This document shows, one piece after another, positions 1 through 9,800 of a stretch of 64,000 nt of DNA. The stretch is from a virus. Under the pieces are notes generated by a model. It was not told the origin of the DNA and made no database searches. It saw only the letters and a list, made by a program, of their open reading frames with translations. Within the stretch, counting starts at the first letter, position 1. Each line of letters opens with the position of its first letter. The DNA lies in IMG/VR virus record IMGVR_UViG_3300010158_000045, positions 1 through 64,000 of that record. One strand, written 5' to 3'. The translations under genes were made by a program, and so were the position numbers.

Positions 1-481
1 ATTTCAAGATGCATTAACTTGCCCCAATGATATTTTTGACCTCAACTTAAAAATTATGGGAGACCCGTATTATATTGCGCATAGTGGTTTAGGAAATTAT
101 ACTTCAGAAGCTACACAGTATGCAAATTTAAATGCTGACGGCACAATGAATTACGAAAACGGGGAAGTAGATATTATTGTTAATTTCAGGTCCCCGATAG
201 ATATTAATCAAACTACAGGGCTTTATAACTTTGGCCCTAACACTAAAACAGCACCAGTTAACAGATTTAGCGGAGCTTATTGTGTAACATCGGTGAGCAA
301 TGTATTTGATGAACGCGGTCAATTTACGCAAACAATACATGCTTTTCGACGTGCTGATCAAGAATCTGAACTAACAGCAACACCAGAAGAATTGGCAGGA
401 TCTGCCGCAATACCAGATCCAACAAATCCAAGCGGATCGATGGATTCTCCAGACGACTCTGCAGAAGAAAGCGGAACTTAA
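1..481 (+). CDS. Baseplate/tail hub-type structural protein, C-terminal fragment (partial)
   Basis: The reading frame is open from the left edge (frame of base 2), so this is the end of a gene that begins outside the window. The ATG at 56 is an internal methionine: the residues before it read DLNLKI and run directly into MGDPYYI. A segment of this kind (hydrophobic strand, GDPYYI, a glycine-rich turn, then a strand like VDIIVNFRSP) is typical of tail or baseplate hub proteins of contractile phages. The last 45 or so residues are acidic, Pro/Ser-rich and probably disordered. The stop codon abuts the ATG of the gp5-like gene, so the two are co-transcribed and the product probably acts in the baseplate centre. 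The assignment to a hub role is inference from context and this motif. Confidence 0.6.
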   Translation, partial: FQDALTCPNDIFDLNLKIMGDPYYIAHSGLGNYTSEATQYANLNADGTMNYENGEVDIIVNFRSPIDINQTTGLYNFGPNTKTAPVNRFSGAYCVTSVSNVFDERGQFTQTIHAFRRADQESELTATPEELAGSAAIPDPTNPSGSMDSPDDSAEESGT

Positions 482-2173
482 ATGTCAAATTATACAACAC
501 CTAATAGTACTCATTATTCTAGCTCAGAGTATCCGTCGACTCCGTCCGGCCCGTTTTTAGCCACGGTAGTTGGGCATCAAGACGGAAAATATATGGGACG
601 TCTTAAAGTATTAATAGAACGTCCGGGCTCTGGAAATAAAGATACCACCGGGCAAACTCGAACTGTTGATTACATGAGCCCGTTTATGGGTGTTACTAGT
701 TTTGATTTTACCACAGAAACCAACGACTACGACAATTCACAAAAAAGTTACGGCATGTGGATGATACCACCGGACGTGGGATCAACGGTTTTAGTAATGT
801 TTTTAGCCAACGATCCTAAAAGAGGATTTTGGATAGGCTGTGTACCTAAGGAAGATTCATTTGTAAATTTTATGACCCCAGGTCTTGCCGCAACTAAATT
901 TGCGTTCTTAGATGATGCAAGTCTTTCTGCAACAGAAGATAGTCAAGGCAGAGAATTACGAGTTCCAGTTTCAGAATATAACAAAAAAGTTCCTGAAAAT
1001 TCAGGAGCTCAACCGCCTACTACATTTAAAAAATCAGTTCATCCGTTAGCATTATATTTAGATGCTCAAGGATTATTGTTAGATGATGTGCGCGGCATCA
1101 CTACTAGCAGTGCTAGACGAGAAACACCTAGTAGCGTGTTTGGAATAAGCACCCCTGGCCCGGTGGATCAATTAGGAAAAACAGGTAGTCTTGGAACTGC
1201 AAATGCAAGTGTGCCAGACGCTCCTGTTAGTAGACTTGGTGGTAGTACTTTTGTTATGGACGACGGCCATAACAAATATCTCCGTAAGACTAGTGCCAGT
1301 AAAGGTCCTCCGGTATACGCCAGTGTAGAAGATGGTGAGACTGACGGCGATCCAACACTTTTACACAATGAACTAATTAGATTGCGCACAAGAACTGGTG
1401 CCCAAATATTATTTCACACTACTGAAGATTTAATTTATATCACAAATAGTAGAGGTACTAGCTGGATTGAAATGACCAGCGATGGCAAAATAGATGTGTA
1501 TGCGCAAGATAGTATTAGTGTGCATACAGACAATGACATGAATTTTTTTGCAGGCAGAGATATTAATTTAGAAGCTATTAGAAATATCAATATCAAAGCA
1601 GGCGGCAATCATCAACTAGAAGTTATAGGAAATAAAACTATCATCGTAACTGGTAATAGAACAATAAGTGTAAAAGGTACACACGACGAAACTATCATAG
1701 GTGCTACCAATTTATCAATACAAGGCGATTATAGCCAACTATTAAATGGAAATTTAGGGATTACAGTTGCCAAAGATACTAATATAAATGTCACTGGCGG
1801 AACTGCTATTACTAGTGCAAAAGATTTTAACGTTAAAACAACTGGCGGAAATAATCTAACTGCTGGCAAAGCCACAAACATCAAGAGCGGAGGCAATCAT
1901 GTGGAAACAGCCGCGCAAATTCATATGAACGGACCAGCTGCCACAGCCGCTACAGAAGCAACAAAAACTACTAAGGCTAAAATTCCTGTAGCTTTAGCTG
2001 TATATCCTAATCCAACTGAAACAGACGGAACAACAATTAACAGCATTATGTTAAGAGTGCCTACAACAGAACCATATCCGCATCATGAAAATTTAAATCC
2101 AGAATTATTTAAACGAGATAAAACAGATGCCAACGCCGCAAATAGTTCGGCACAATCACAAGTATCGGGGTAA
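482..2173 (+). CDS. gp5: gp5-like baseplate central spike protein, without lysozyme domain
   Basis: 563 residues. The N-terminal part (about 20-140) looks like the gp5/VgrG OB-fold domain: it begins GPFLATVVGHQDGKYMGRLK, and GSTVLVMFLANDPKRGFWIG is the typical OB-fold end. A linker follows (about 150-270). From about 320 to 475 there is a run of short repeated strands of the type INLEAIRNINIKAGGNHQLEVI, the signature of the triple-stranded beta-helix of VgrG/gp5 spikes. T4 gp5 has a lysozyme domain between the OB fold and the helix; nothing here has that length or its motifs, so the spike is probably not itself a muramidase. The gene starts immediately after the upstream stop and ends 3 bp before the next gene. 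Confidence 0.85.
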   Translation: MSNYTTPNSTHYSSSEYPSTPSGPFLATVVGHQDGKYMGRLKVLIERPGSGNKDTTGQTRTVDYMSPFMGVTSFDFTTETNDYDNSQKSYGMWMIPPDVGSTVLVMFLANDPKRGFWIGCVPKEDSFVNFMTPGLAATKFAFLDDASLSATEDSQGRELRVPVSEYNKKVPENSGAQPPTTFKKSVHPLALYLDAQGLLLDDVRGITTSSARRETPSSVFGISTPGPVDQLGKTGSLGTANASVPDAPVSRLGGSTFVMDDGHNKYLRKTSASKGPPVYASVEDGETDGDPTLLHNELIRLRTRTGAQILFHTTEDLIYITNSRGTSWIEMTSDGKIDVYAQDSISVHTDNDMNFFAGRDINLEAIRNINIKAGGNHQLEVIGNKTIIVTGNRTISVKGTHDETIIGATNLSIQGDYSQLLNGNLGITVAKDTNINVTGGTAITSAKDFNVKTTGGNNLTAGKATNIKSGGNHVETAAQIHMNGPAATAATEATKTTKAKIPVALAVYPNPTETDGTTINSIMLRVPTTEPYPHHENLNPELFKRDKTDANAANSSAQSQVSG

Positions 2174-2176
2174 CAT

Positions 2177-2737
2177 ATGAGTATATTTTCTAGAATTAGT
2201 ACAGACTTAGGTGAAGTTAAAAAACTTGCAAGCATTGCACACCTTGGTAACGGCATTAGCATTGATGCTGCCAAATCTTTAATTTCAAAACAATTAGGTG
2301 CCGTAACATCTGGACTCACTGGCGCAATTACTACAGCAACAAAATTAGCAGGAACGGCAACAAAATTATTAGACACAGCTAGTAAAATTAGCGGAGCTAA
2401 TCTTCCCAGCCCAGTACCTTCAGCGCCAGTAGTTTTTAGTACTCCTCCTATAATTAAAATTGGGTGCAGTAAAACCCAGCTAGTAGTTGTAGCAAACAAC
2501 CAAGACTCTATATATTTTAGTTGGGAAATTATAGGGGCTACCAGTTTTTCAATTGTTGATTCGCGTCCTTATATAACATTGCTACAAACCAACCCAGGAC
2601 AATTTGGATTTGGCCCAATTACTCCTACATTAGGAGGATCAGATTTTAAAGGTGCTAGCTTTACTATCACTGCTTCTAACAGCCGTGGAACTACAGTTGA
2701 ATCAAGACAGTGGACACTTGTTCAACCGGCTACTTAA
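2177..2737 (+). CDS. Baseplate-region structural protein with Ig-like C-terminal segment
   Basis: 186 residues, not recognised by name. Residues 1-75 are Ala/Thr/Leu-rich and probably helical. Residues about 85-184 are beta-rich and look like a single Ig/PKD-like fold: a strand LVVVANNQDSIYFSWEI followed near the end by a strand ASFTITASNSRGTTVESRQW, where ITASNSRG resembles the F-strand region of bacterial Ig-like domains. The gene lies 3 bp after the spike gene and before gp25, where contractile phages keep spike-tip or wedge accessory proteins. No PAAR-type motif was found. The structural role is inferred from position. Confidence 0.6.
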   Translation: MSIFSRISTDLGEVKKLASIAHLGNGISIDAAKSLISKQLGAVTSGLTGAITTATKLAGTATKLLDTASKISGANLPSPVPSAPVVFSTPPIIKIGCSKTQLVVVANNQDSIYFSWEIIGATSFSIVDSRPYITLLQTNPGQFGFGPITPTLGGSDFKGASFTITASNSRGTTVESRQWTLVQPAT

Positions 2738-2749
2738 AAGAGAACTTAT

Positions 2750-2908
2750 ATGGCAGATACTCCTACGGAATTAACACCAAGCATAGAACCAGTTATAGGA
2801 ACAGCAATAGAAGTTCCAAAAGACTATTGGAAAGCCTACTCAACAAATAAAGATGTGTTTGATAGACCCCCGCCTCCTGCGGACTCAGAAGATCAAGCCA
2901 ATGCTTAA
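2750..2908 (+). CDS. Small acidic/proline-rich protein in baseplate operon (52 aa)
   Basis: A short frame starting ATG at 2750, preceded by a plausible ribosome-binding site (AAGAG, about 7 bp upstream). It ends 14 bp before the gp25 gene. The 52-residue product begins MADTPTELTPSIEP and contains DYWKAYSTNKDVFDRPPPP, so it is acidic and Pro-rich with one aromatic patch. It fills an otherwise empty gap between two structural genes on the same strand. Its function is unknown. Confidence 0.55.
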   Translation: MADTPTELTPSIEPVIGTAIEVPKDYWKAYSTNKDVFDRPPPPADSEDQANA

Positions 2909-2922
2909 CATAAGGAATAATC

Positions 2923-3366
2923 ATGGCATCAAACAGTAATTTATACGATAAAATTGTTTTACCAGCAGTTAGACAACTCACAGATAGCCCTACAAAAATG
3001 TATAAAGGGTTTAGCACTATTAGTGGCAATACAGAAAACTATAATCTTTATGATTTTGATTTAATCAAACAAGACATATTAAATCATTTTCATGTCAGAC
3101 AAGGGGAAAGACTGATGAACCCGGCTTTCGGATGCGCCATTTGGGATATATTATTCGAGCCATTAACCGAGGCTGTGAAAGATATCGTGCTGAAAAATGT
3201 TAATACTATAGTTAATTATGATCCTAGAGTACAAGCAGAAAATGTTATAGTAACTTCTTATGATACTGGAATTCAGATTGAATTAACCTTGCTTTATGTG
3301 CCCTATAACCTACAACAAACGTTACAATTACAATTTGACCAGACCAACGGCTTAGTAGTGCGATAA
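2923..3366 (+). CDS. gp25: Baseplate wedge subunit gp25
   Basis: 147 residues, close to T4 gp25 (132). It has the GPW/gp25 family pattern: an N-terminal YDFDLIKQDILNHFHVRQGERL segment (the R-Q-G-E-R-L motif is highly conserved), then PAFGCAIWDILFEPLTEAV, and a C-terminal two-strand segment GIQIELTLLYVPYNLQQTL. In T4, gp25 holds the wedge core with gp6 and connects to the sheath. A clear ribosome-binding site (AAGGAATAA) lies just upstream of the ATG. The next gene is gp6, the same order as in other T4-like phages. Confidence 0.92.
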   Translation: MASNSNLYDKIVLPAVRQLTDSPTKMYKGFSTISGNTENYNLYDFDLIKQDILNHFHVRQGERLMNPAFGCAIWDILFEPLTEAVKDIVLKNVNTIVNYDPRVQAENVIVTSYDTGIQIELTLLYVPYNLQQTLQLQFDQTNGLVVR

Positions 3367-3387
3367 ACTACGCACATATTCTTTACA

Positions 3388-3395
3388 AATAAATA
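3388..3395 (+). promoter_or_regulatory. T4 late promoter-like octamer (AATAAATA)
   Basis: AATAAATA lies 18 bp before the gp6 ATG, in the 47 bp gap after gp25. It fits the NATAAATA form of the T4 late promoter read by gp55-type sigma factors. No -35 element is expected. The match to known motifs is direct; function is inferred. Confidence 0.5.
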
Positions 3396-3413
3396 CACTA
3401 CTAGGACAATTAA

Positions 3414-6400
3414 ATGAGCTCAACTGATAGACAAAATAATCTGCTAATTAATCAAGATTGGAAAAAAATATACCAGTCTTTTAAAAATGCTGATTTTCAA
3501 AGTTATGATTTTGAAAATTTACGCAGAACTATGATTACGTATTTGCGCACAAATTACCCAGAAGATTTTAATGACTATATTGAAAGCTCAGAATATTTGG
3601 CTTTAATAGATTTAGTAGCATTTGTTGGGCAAAGTGTTGCCTTCCGTGTGGACTTAAATGCCCGTGAAAATTTTCTAGAACTAGCGGAGCGCCGGGACAG
3701 TGTATTACGTTTAGCACGTTTAATTAGTTACAATGCTAAAAGAAATATACCTGCACAAGGGTTGTTGAAATTTACTACTATTCGTAGCACAGAAACTATT
3801 GTTGACAGCAACGGCAGAAATTTGTCAGGACAAGTAGTAACTTGGAATGACCCTGCAAATGCCAACTGGTATGATCAATTTATTAAAATAATAAATGCGG
3901 CCATGCCTTCAACACAACAATTTGGAAATCCATCTGCTAAAGATACAATTTACGGAATTCCAACAAGTCAGTATCGTTTCCAAACTACTAGTACTAATGT
4001 TCCTGTTTTCAGTTTTACTAAAACAGTAGCAGGGCGTTCAATGAACTTTGAAATCACCAGCACAACTTTTAGTGGTCAACAATACATTTATGAAGAAGCT
4101 CCTAAGTTAGGAAACAAACTTGCTTGCATTTATCGAGATGACGGCCAAGGCGCTGGCAGTAATAGCAACGGATTTTTCTTGAATTTTACACAGGGCACAT
4201 TGAACATTGGTGCATTTACAATTACACATCCTAGCAGTAATGAAAGTGTAGATATCAACACAACAAACATTAACAATAACGATGTTTGGTTATATAGATT
4301 AAATCAAAATGGCGCCGAGTCGGAATTATGGACCCCAGTGCCAACTATATCAGGTAATAACATTATCTATAATAGTTTAAATAAAAACATAAAAAACATT
4401 TATAATGTTATTACACGAGCAAGTGACACTATTAGCTTGGCATTTAGCGATGGTGTATTTGGAAATCTTCCATTAGGAGATTTTAGAACATACTATAGAG
4501 TTAGTAATGGATTATCTTATGTAGTAAACCCTGCTGATGTTCGTAATGTTACAATATCAGTTCCTTATACTAGCAGAAAAGGCCAAACTGAAACTCTATC
4601 TATCACGATGAATTTACAAACTAGTGTTTCAAATTCTGCTGTGTCTGAAACTAATGCTAGTATTAAAGCCAATGCACCGCAAACATATTATACACAAAAT
4701 AGAATGATAACTGCCGAGGATTATAATATTAGTCCTCTATCAGTTACCCAGCAAGTTGCCAAGGTAAAAAGTATTAATAGAACGTCTAGCGGTATTAGTA
4801 GATACTTTGATTTAAAAGACCCGACTGGAAAATATAGTTCGACAAATTTATATGCAAATGATGGAATTATATATCAAGATTTCTATTCTCAAATTACTAC
4901 GTTCCAGTACGCAACTAAAGTTGATATTGAAGGAATAATTTATAATACAATTTATGAGTTATTACAAACTATTGATTTAAGAAATTTTTATTACAATAAT
5001 TTTATTAATTTTTTAACTACTAGTCTTAATATTAGTTGGTACCAAGCTAGCTCTACAAGCTCTAGCAGTACTGGGTACATTGGAAATATTGTTGGGGCGA
5101 TCCCCTTTCCAGTGGGCGGATACACTGCAACGGATTTAAAATATTTAACGCCTGGCTCATTGATTAGGTTTGTAGCCCCAACTGGTTACTATTTTGATAA
5201 AACAAATTCAAACAAATTAGTTTTTGGATCAACCGGAGCATTAGGCAGTGCGGATTATCTGTGGGCAGAAGTAGTTAGCGTTACCGGTAACGGAGTTCCA
5301 ACTGTAGGCATTCCAGGCCCTATAATGTTGAATACAATCGTACCCGGCTCCGCAGTTATTTCACAAATTATTCCAAAATTTTCAACTACATTAAATTCTA
5401 CAGTTATTACTACAATGATAGATTTAATTTTTAGTAATAGACCATTTGGACTACGTTACGATGGTACTACGCAAAATTGGCAAATTATTTTTGAAACTAA
5501 TTTAAATCAATCATCTGCATTTACACTAGCAAAACAAGCAGATGCAACCAACACCAATCAAGATTCAAGCTGGATGTTATTGTTTACAACTGATAACGAA
5601 ACATATACAATTACTACTCGATTATTAAGATACATTTTTGAAAGCGATTCCGAACTATCATTTTATTTTGATGACGATTTAACTATCTACGATAACACTA
5701 CTAATTCAACAGTTAGAGATCAAATTAAAATTTTAAATATAAATCGACAACCTACAAAAGTTTATCCTTTTACTGAAGATTATGTATGGGATGTAACATC
5801 GGCTTATAGAGGCTTAGATGGCTATATTGATAATAAAAAAATTGTTTTATCATTTGCGGATACAGATTATAACGGTGTAGTAGATAATCCTCAGCTATTT
5901 TTAGACATAGTAGATCCAACTACTTCTCCAACAACCAAATATATTGTTCAACAAAAATATTTTATTTCTACAGGCCAAGAAGATTATCGATATGTTGCTA
6001 ATACTAATAATCTTATGATTGTTCTTAATTCAGAAAGTGAGCTGTTGTCTTACAACAACTATAAAGACGGCCAATATTTTTACTTTACTAGTACAGGTGT
6101 AGTAAAACAATTAAATATTGTAACAGGATCATTAATTCCAACATTAGATTACAAGGTCTTTGTTGGTAGAGATAATTTGAAATTTCAATACACCCATAGT
6201 GCAAACTATGAAAGTAGAATTGATCCAGGTGTAAGCAATATTATGGATGTTTACGTATTAACTAAGTCGTACGATACATCTTTTAGACAATGGGTAGACG
6301 GTGCTCCAATATCAGAACCATTACCACCTAGTTCAGATGAACTTAGTAATTTAATTGGCGCAACATTGGATGTTATTAAACCAATATCAGATGAAATCAT

Positions 6401-6857
6401 ATACCACCCTGTAAGTTATAGGGCATTGTTTGGAGTTTCTGCAAGTTCTGATTTACAAGCTAAATTTAAAGTTACGAAAAATATAAATTCAGTAGTGTCG
6501 GATAATGATATACAGTCTAGAATAATCACAGCAATTAATCAATTTTTTACATTGGATAATTGGAATTTTGGAGACACGTTTTATTTTACAGAGTTATCGA
6601 CTTATGTAATGAATCAGTTAGCACCGGACATAACAAACTTTATCATTGTGCCTACACAAAGCGGATCATATTTTGGTAGTTTATTTGAAATATCCTGTCC
6701 TAGCGACCAGATTTTTATTAGCACTGCAACAGTTGCTAATATAGAAATTATCACCGGCATTACTAGCGGAAATATTAAATCAGTTACCGGAACAGCTCTT
6801 AACTCTGTCTCCAATCAAACTATTACTAGCGCAACATACGGAAATCTAAATGGCTGA
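3414..6857 (+). CDS. gp6: Baseplate wedge subunit gp6
   Basis: 1147 residues, larger than T4 gp6 (660). The N-terminus has the gp6/J-like pattern: DWKKIYQSFKNADFQSYDFE, then MITYLRTNYPEDFNDYIESSEY and a helical stretch ALIDLVAFVGQSVAFRVDLNARENFLELAERRDSV, characteristic of T4-like gp6. The segment QTYYTQNRMITAEDYN (about residue 420) is the usual conserved core of baseplate J/gp6 proteins. The extra length is mostly beta-rich sequence in the second half. gp6 forms the wedge ring that controls sheath contraction. The gene ends with an 8 bp overlap with the giant gene downstream. Confidence 0.9.
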   Translation: MSSTDRQNNLLINQDWKKIYQSFKNADFQSYDFENLRRTMITYLRTNYPEDFNDYIESSEYLALIDLVAFVGQSVAFRVDLNARENFLELAERRDSVLRLARLISYNAKRNIPAQGLLKFTTIRSTETIVDSNGRNLSGQVVTWNDPANANWYDQFIKIINAAMPSTQQFGNPSAKDTIYGIPTSQYRFQTTSTNVPVFSFTKTVAGRSMNFEITSTTFSGQQYIYEEAPKLGNKLACIYRDDGQGAGSNSNGFFLNFTQGTLNIGAFTITHPSSNESVDINTTNINNNDVWLYRLNQNGAESELWTPVPTISGNNIIYNSLNKNIKNIYNVITRASDTISLAFSDGVFGNLPLGDFRTYYRVSNGLSYVVNPADVRNVTISVPYTSRKGQTETLSITMNLQTSVSNSAVSETNASIKANAPQTYYTQNRMITAEDYNISPLSVTQQVAKVKSINRTSSGISRYFDLKDPTGKYSSTNLYANDGIIYQDFYSQITTFQYATKVDIEGIIYNTIYELLQTIDLRNFYYNNFINFLTTSLNISWYQASSTSSSSTGYIGNIVGAIPFPVGGYTATDLKYLTPGSLIRFVAPTGYYFDKTNSNKLVFGSTGALGSADYLWAEVVSVTGNGVPTVGIPGPIMLNTIVPGSAVISQIIPKFSTTLNSTVITTMIDLIFSNRPFGLRYDGTTQNWQIIFETNLNQSSAFTLAKQADATNTNQDSSWMLLFTTDNETYTITTRLLRYIFESDSELSFYFDDDLTIYDNTTNSTVRDQIKILNINRQPTKVYPFTEDYVWDVTSAYRGLDGYIDNKKIVLSFADTDYNGVVDNPQLFLDIVDPTTSPTTKYIVQQKYFISTGQEDYRYVANTNNLMIVLNSESELLSYNNYKDGQYFYFTSTGVVKQLNIVTGSLIPTLDYKVFVGRDNLKFQYTHSANYESRIDPGVSNIMDVYVLTKSYDTSFRQWVDGAPISEPLPPSSDELSNLIGATLDVIKPISDEIIYHPVSYRALFGVSASSDLQAKFKVTKNINSVVSDNDIQSRIITAINQFFTLDNWNFGDTFYFTELSTYVMNQLAPDITNFIIVPTQSGSYFGSLFEISCPSDQIFISTATVANIEIITGITSGNIKSVTGTALNSVSNQTITSATYGNLNG

Positions 6858-9800
6858 TATTACTAATCCTTTTGGAGATAAAAAACCGCTGTCGGTTGAA
6901 CTTTTACCTAATTTTTATAAAACAGATCCTAATAAAAGATTTTTACAAGCAACTGTAGATCAGTTAATACAGCCTGGCGTTGTTAAAAAAATTAATGGAT
7001 TTATAGGAAGACAGGATTCTAAAGCTACGGTCGGTACTGATATTTTTCTCAACGCGGCTACTACAGACAGACAAAATTATCAATTAGAACCTGGGATCAC
7101 TGTTAACGATACATTAGGAAATAATTTATTTTTTAAAGACTATATTGATTACATAAATCAGTTATCAGTCCTAGGCGCAAACACATCCAATCACGCGAGA
7201 ATTAACAAAGAAGAATTCTACAGTTGGGATCCGCATATTGATTGGGATAAATTTGTTAATTTCCAAAATTATTATTGGTTGCCGTACGGCCCAGAAACTA
7301 TCAGGGTTTACGGACAGCAAGCAACTGCAATTAGTACATTCAATATTGATTTGCAAGTTGAAGGCTCTAATAATCAGTTAGTCTTTACTCCCGATGGCCT
7401 TGCACCCAATCCAGTGATTAAACTGTATAGGGGGCAGACTTATACATTTAATATTAACACTCCAAACAATCCTATTAGTATTAGATTAGCAAGATCGTTG
7501 CAATCTTTAGACAAGTATAATACTGGAGTTAGTCAGCAATCTGTTGATTCGGGCACTATAATTTTTAAAGTTCCTACAGATGCTCCTAATATTTTGTACT
7601 ATCAAAGCGATAGAGAATTAACGTTAGGTGGCGCATTTCAAATTTTATCTATTGATCAAGATAGTTATATTGATGTTGAATCGGAAATTTTAGGAAAAGC
7701 TACATATACACTTAGTAATGGAACCGCATTAAGTAACGGCATGAAAGTAACATTTGCTGGAAATGTGTCACCTGCTAAGTATGCTTCTGGAGAGTTTTAC
7801 GTCGAAGGTGTTGGCTCATCAATTGTATTGATAAACAAACAAGTTTTAGAAGTCAGTAGCGTTTATACAGTAGAACAAACTATACTATTTGATGCTACTC
7901 CTTTTGACAGCACGGCATTTAGTGATACAAGCGCCTTTGCACAATTAAAAGATTATATTACAATTAATCGTGCTAGCACGGATCATAATCCGTGGAGTCG
8001 ATACAATCGTTGGTTTCATAAAGATGTAATAGCTGCCAGCGCACATTTTAACGGGAATTATCCTGATACTGATCAACTGCAACGAGCAATTCGTCCTATT
8101 ATAGAATTTCAGGCTAATTTAAAATTATTTAATTTTGGCACATCAGCCGTAGCCGACATTGATTTAATAGATAACTTTACAACAGATGCATTTTCAATTA
8201 TAGAAGGTAGTAAGGGATATAATGTTGACAGCATAGCATTAAGTCAAGGCCAGAAAATATTGTTTACAGCGGACACTGACAAATTTGTAAAAAATAATAT
8301 CTATCAAGTTGAATTTGTTGATGTAAAACACCTAAACTCTGGTAGTCGTCAACTTCATTTAGTAAAAATAGCAGAACCCCAATTAAATCAAGTTGTGTTA
8401 GTGCGAGCTGGTACGACTAATCAAGGCTTAATGTATTGGTATAACGGCACGACTTGGATTAAAACTCAAACAAAAACTGCAATAAATCAAGCGCCGTTAT
8501 TTGACGTTGTAGATAGTAACGGAAAAAGTTTTAGTGATTTAACTGTTTATGAAGGATCTACATTTGCAGGAACAAAGATTTTTTCTTATAAAATTTCTTC
8601 AACTGGTACAGTTGATCCTTATTTAAAATTTCCATTAACTTATAAAAATATTGCAAATATTGGCGACATTGTTTTTAATTTCAATTTAATATTAGATTCA
8701 TTTATATACAAAGATGTAACAACAGTTATTAATAAAAATATTTCTACAGGATTTTTAAGTTATAAAACATACTCTGGTAATACAGAGTATGTTAACGGCT
8801 GGCAAAAATGTAGTAATACCGCGGTTCAAGCTGGAATAAGAATTTACAAAAATTCTAATATTACTAATAATTTCAATATAGATGTTTTTGATGACACTGA
8901 CAACTTGGATGATTTAGAAGTAAAAGTTTTTATCAACGGTATATTTTTAAATAGAAATTTTTATTCTATTATTGACGCCGGACAATATAAGCAAGTATTA
9001 TTAAAAACTTCTATTGGATTAACGGATGTTTTAACAATTAAAACATATTCAAATAAACCAATTAATTCTAACGGTCATTATGAAATTCCTATTAATTTAC
9101 AAAATAATCCGTTAAACGATGCCATAGAAAATTTTACTCTAGGCGAAGTTATTGATCATTTTAGTTCTATAGTAAGCAACATACCTTTGAAGGTGTTGTC
9201 ATCTGTTGCTGAAAATACAGTTTCAAATCAAAGTTTTGATCCCGATTACGTTAACGTCAGGGATTTAGGCAATATAACACAATACGGTACAAAATTTGTG
9301 CAACATAGTGCTCCCGCAAGTTTGAATTTGTATCATATTACGTCACAAGCAAATAATGCAATTAAATCAATTGAACAAAGCAGAGACGATTATATCAAAT
9401 TTAAAAAATTATTTGTGTCTGTTGCTGAAACTATTAGTAATAATAATATTCCTCGCAAACAAGTTGACGAGATTTTAAAAATTATCAACTCTGACAAGAT
9501 TAATTCTCAGCCATATTATTTTAGTGATATGTCTCCTTACGGTAGTAGCGTAAGCACAACAATTGAAGTTATTGATTACAGAATAAAAAATTATCCACTT
9601 AATAATATTTTTAATTTAGACACGCTATCTGAAAAGGCAGTGGGTGTATATGTAAACGATGTGCAATTAATTTACGGACAAGATTACACATTTAATTTGC
9701 AAGGTTTTGTGACTATAACATATTCATTAAGCAACGGCGATTCCGTGTCTATATACGAATACGACAGCACAGACGGATGCTTTATACCTGAAACTCCTAC

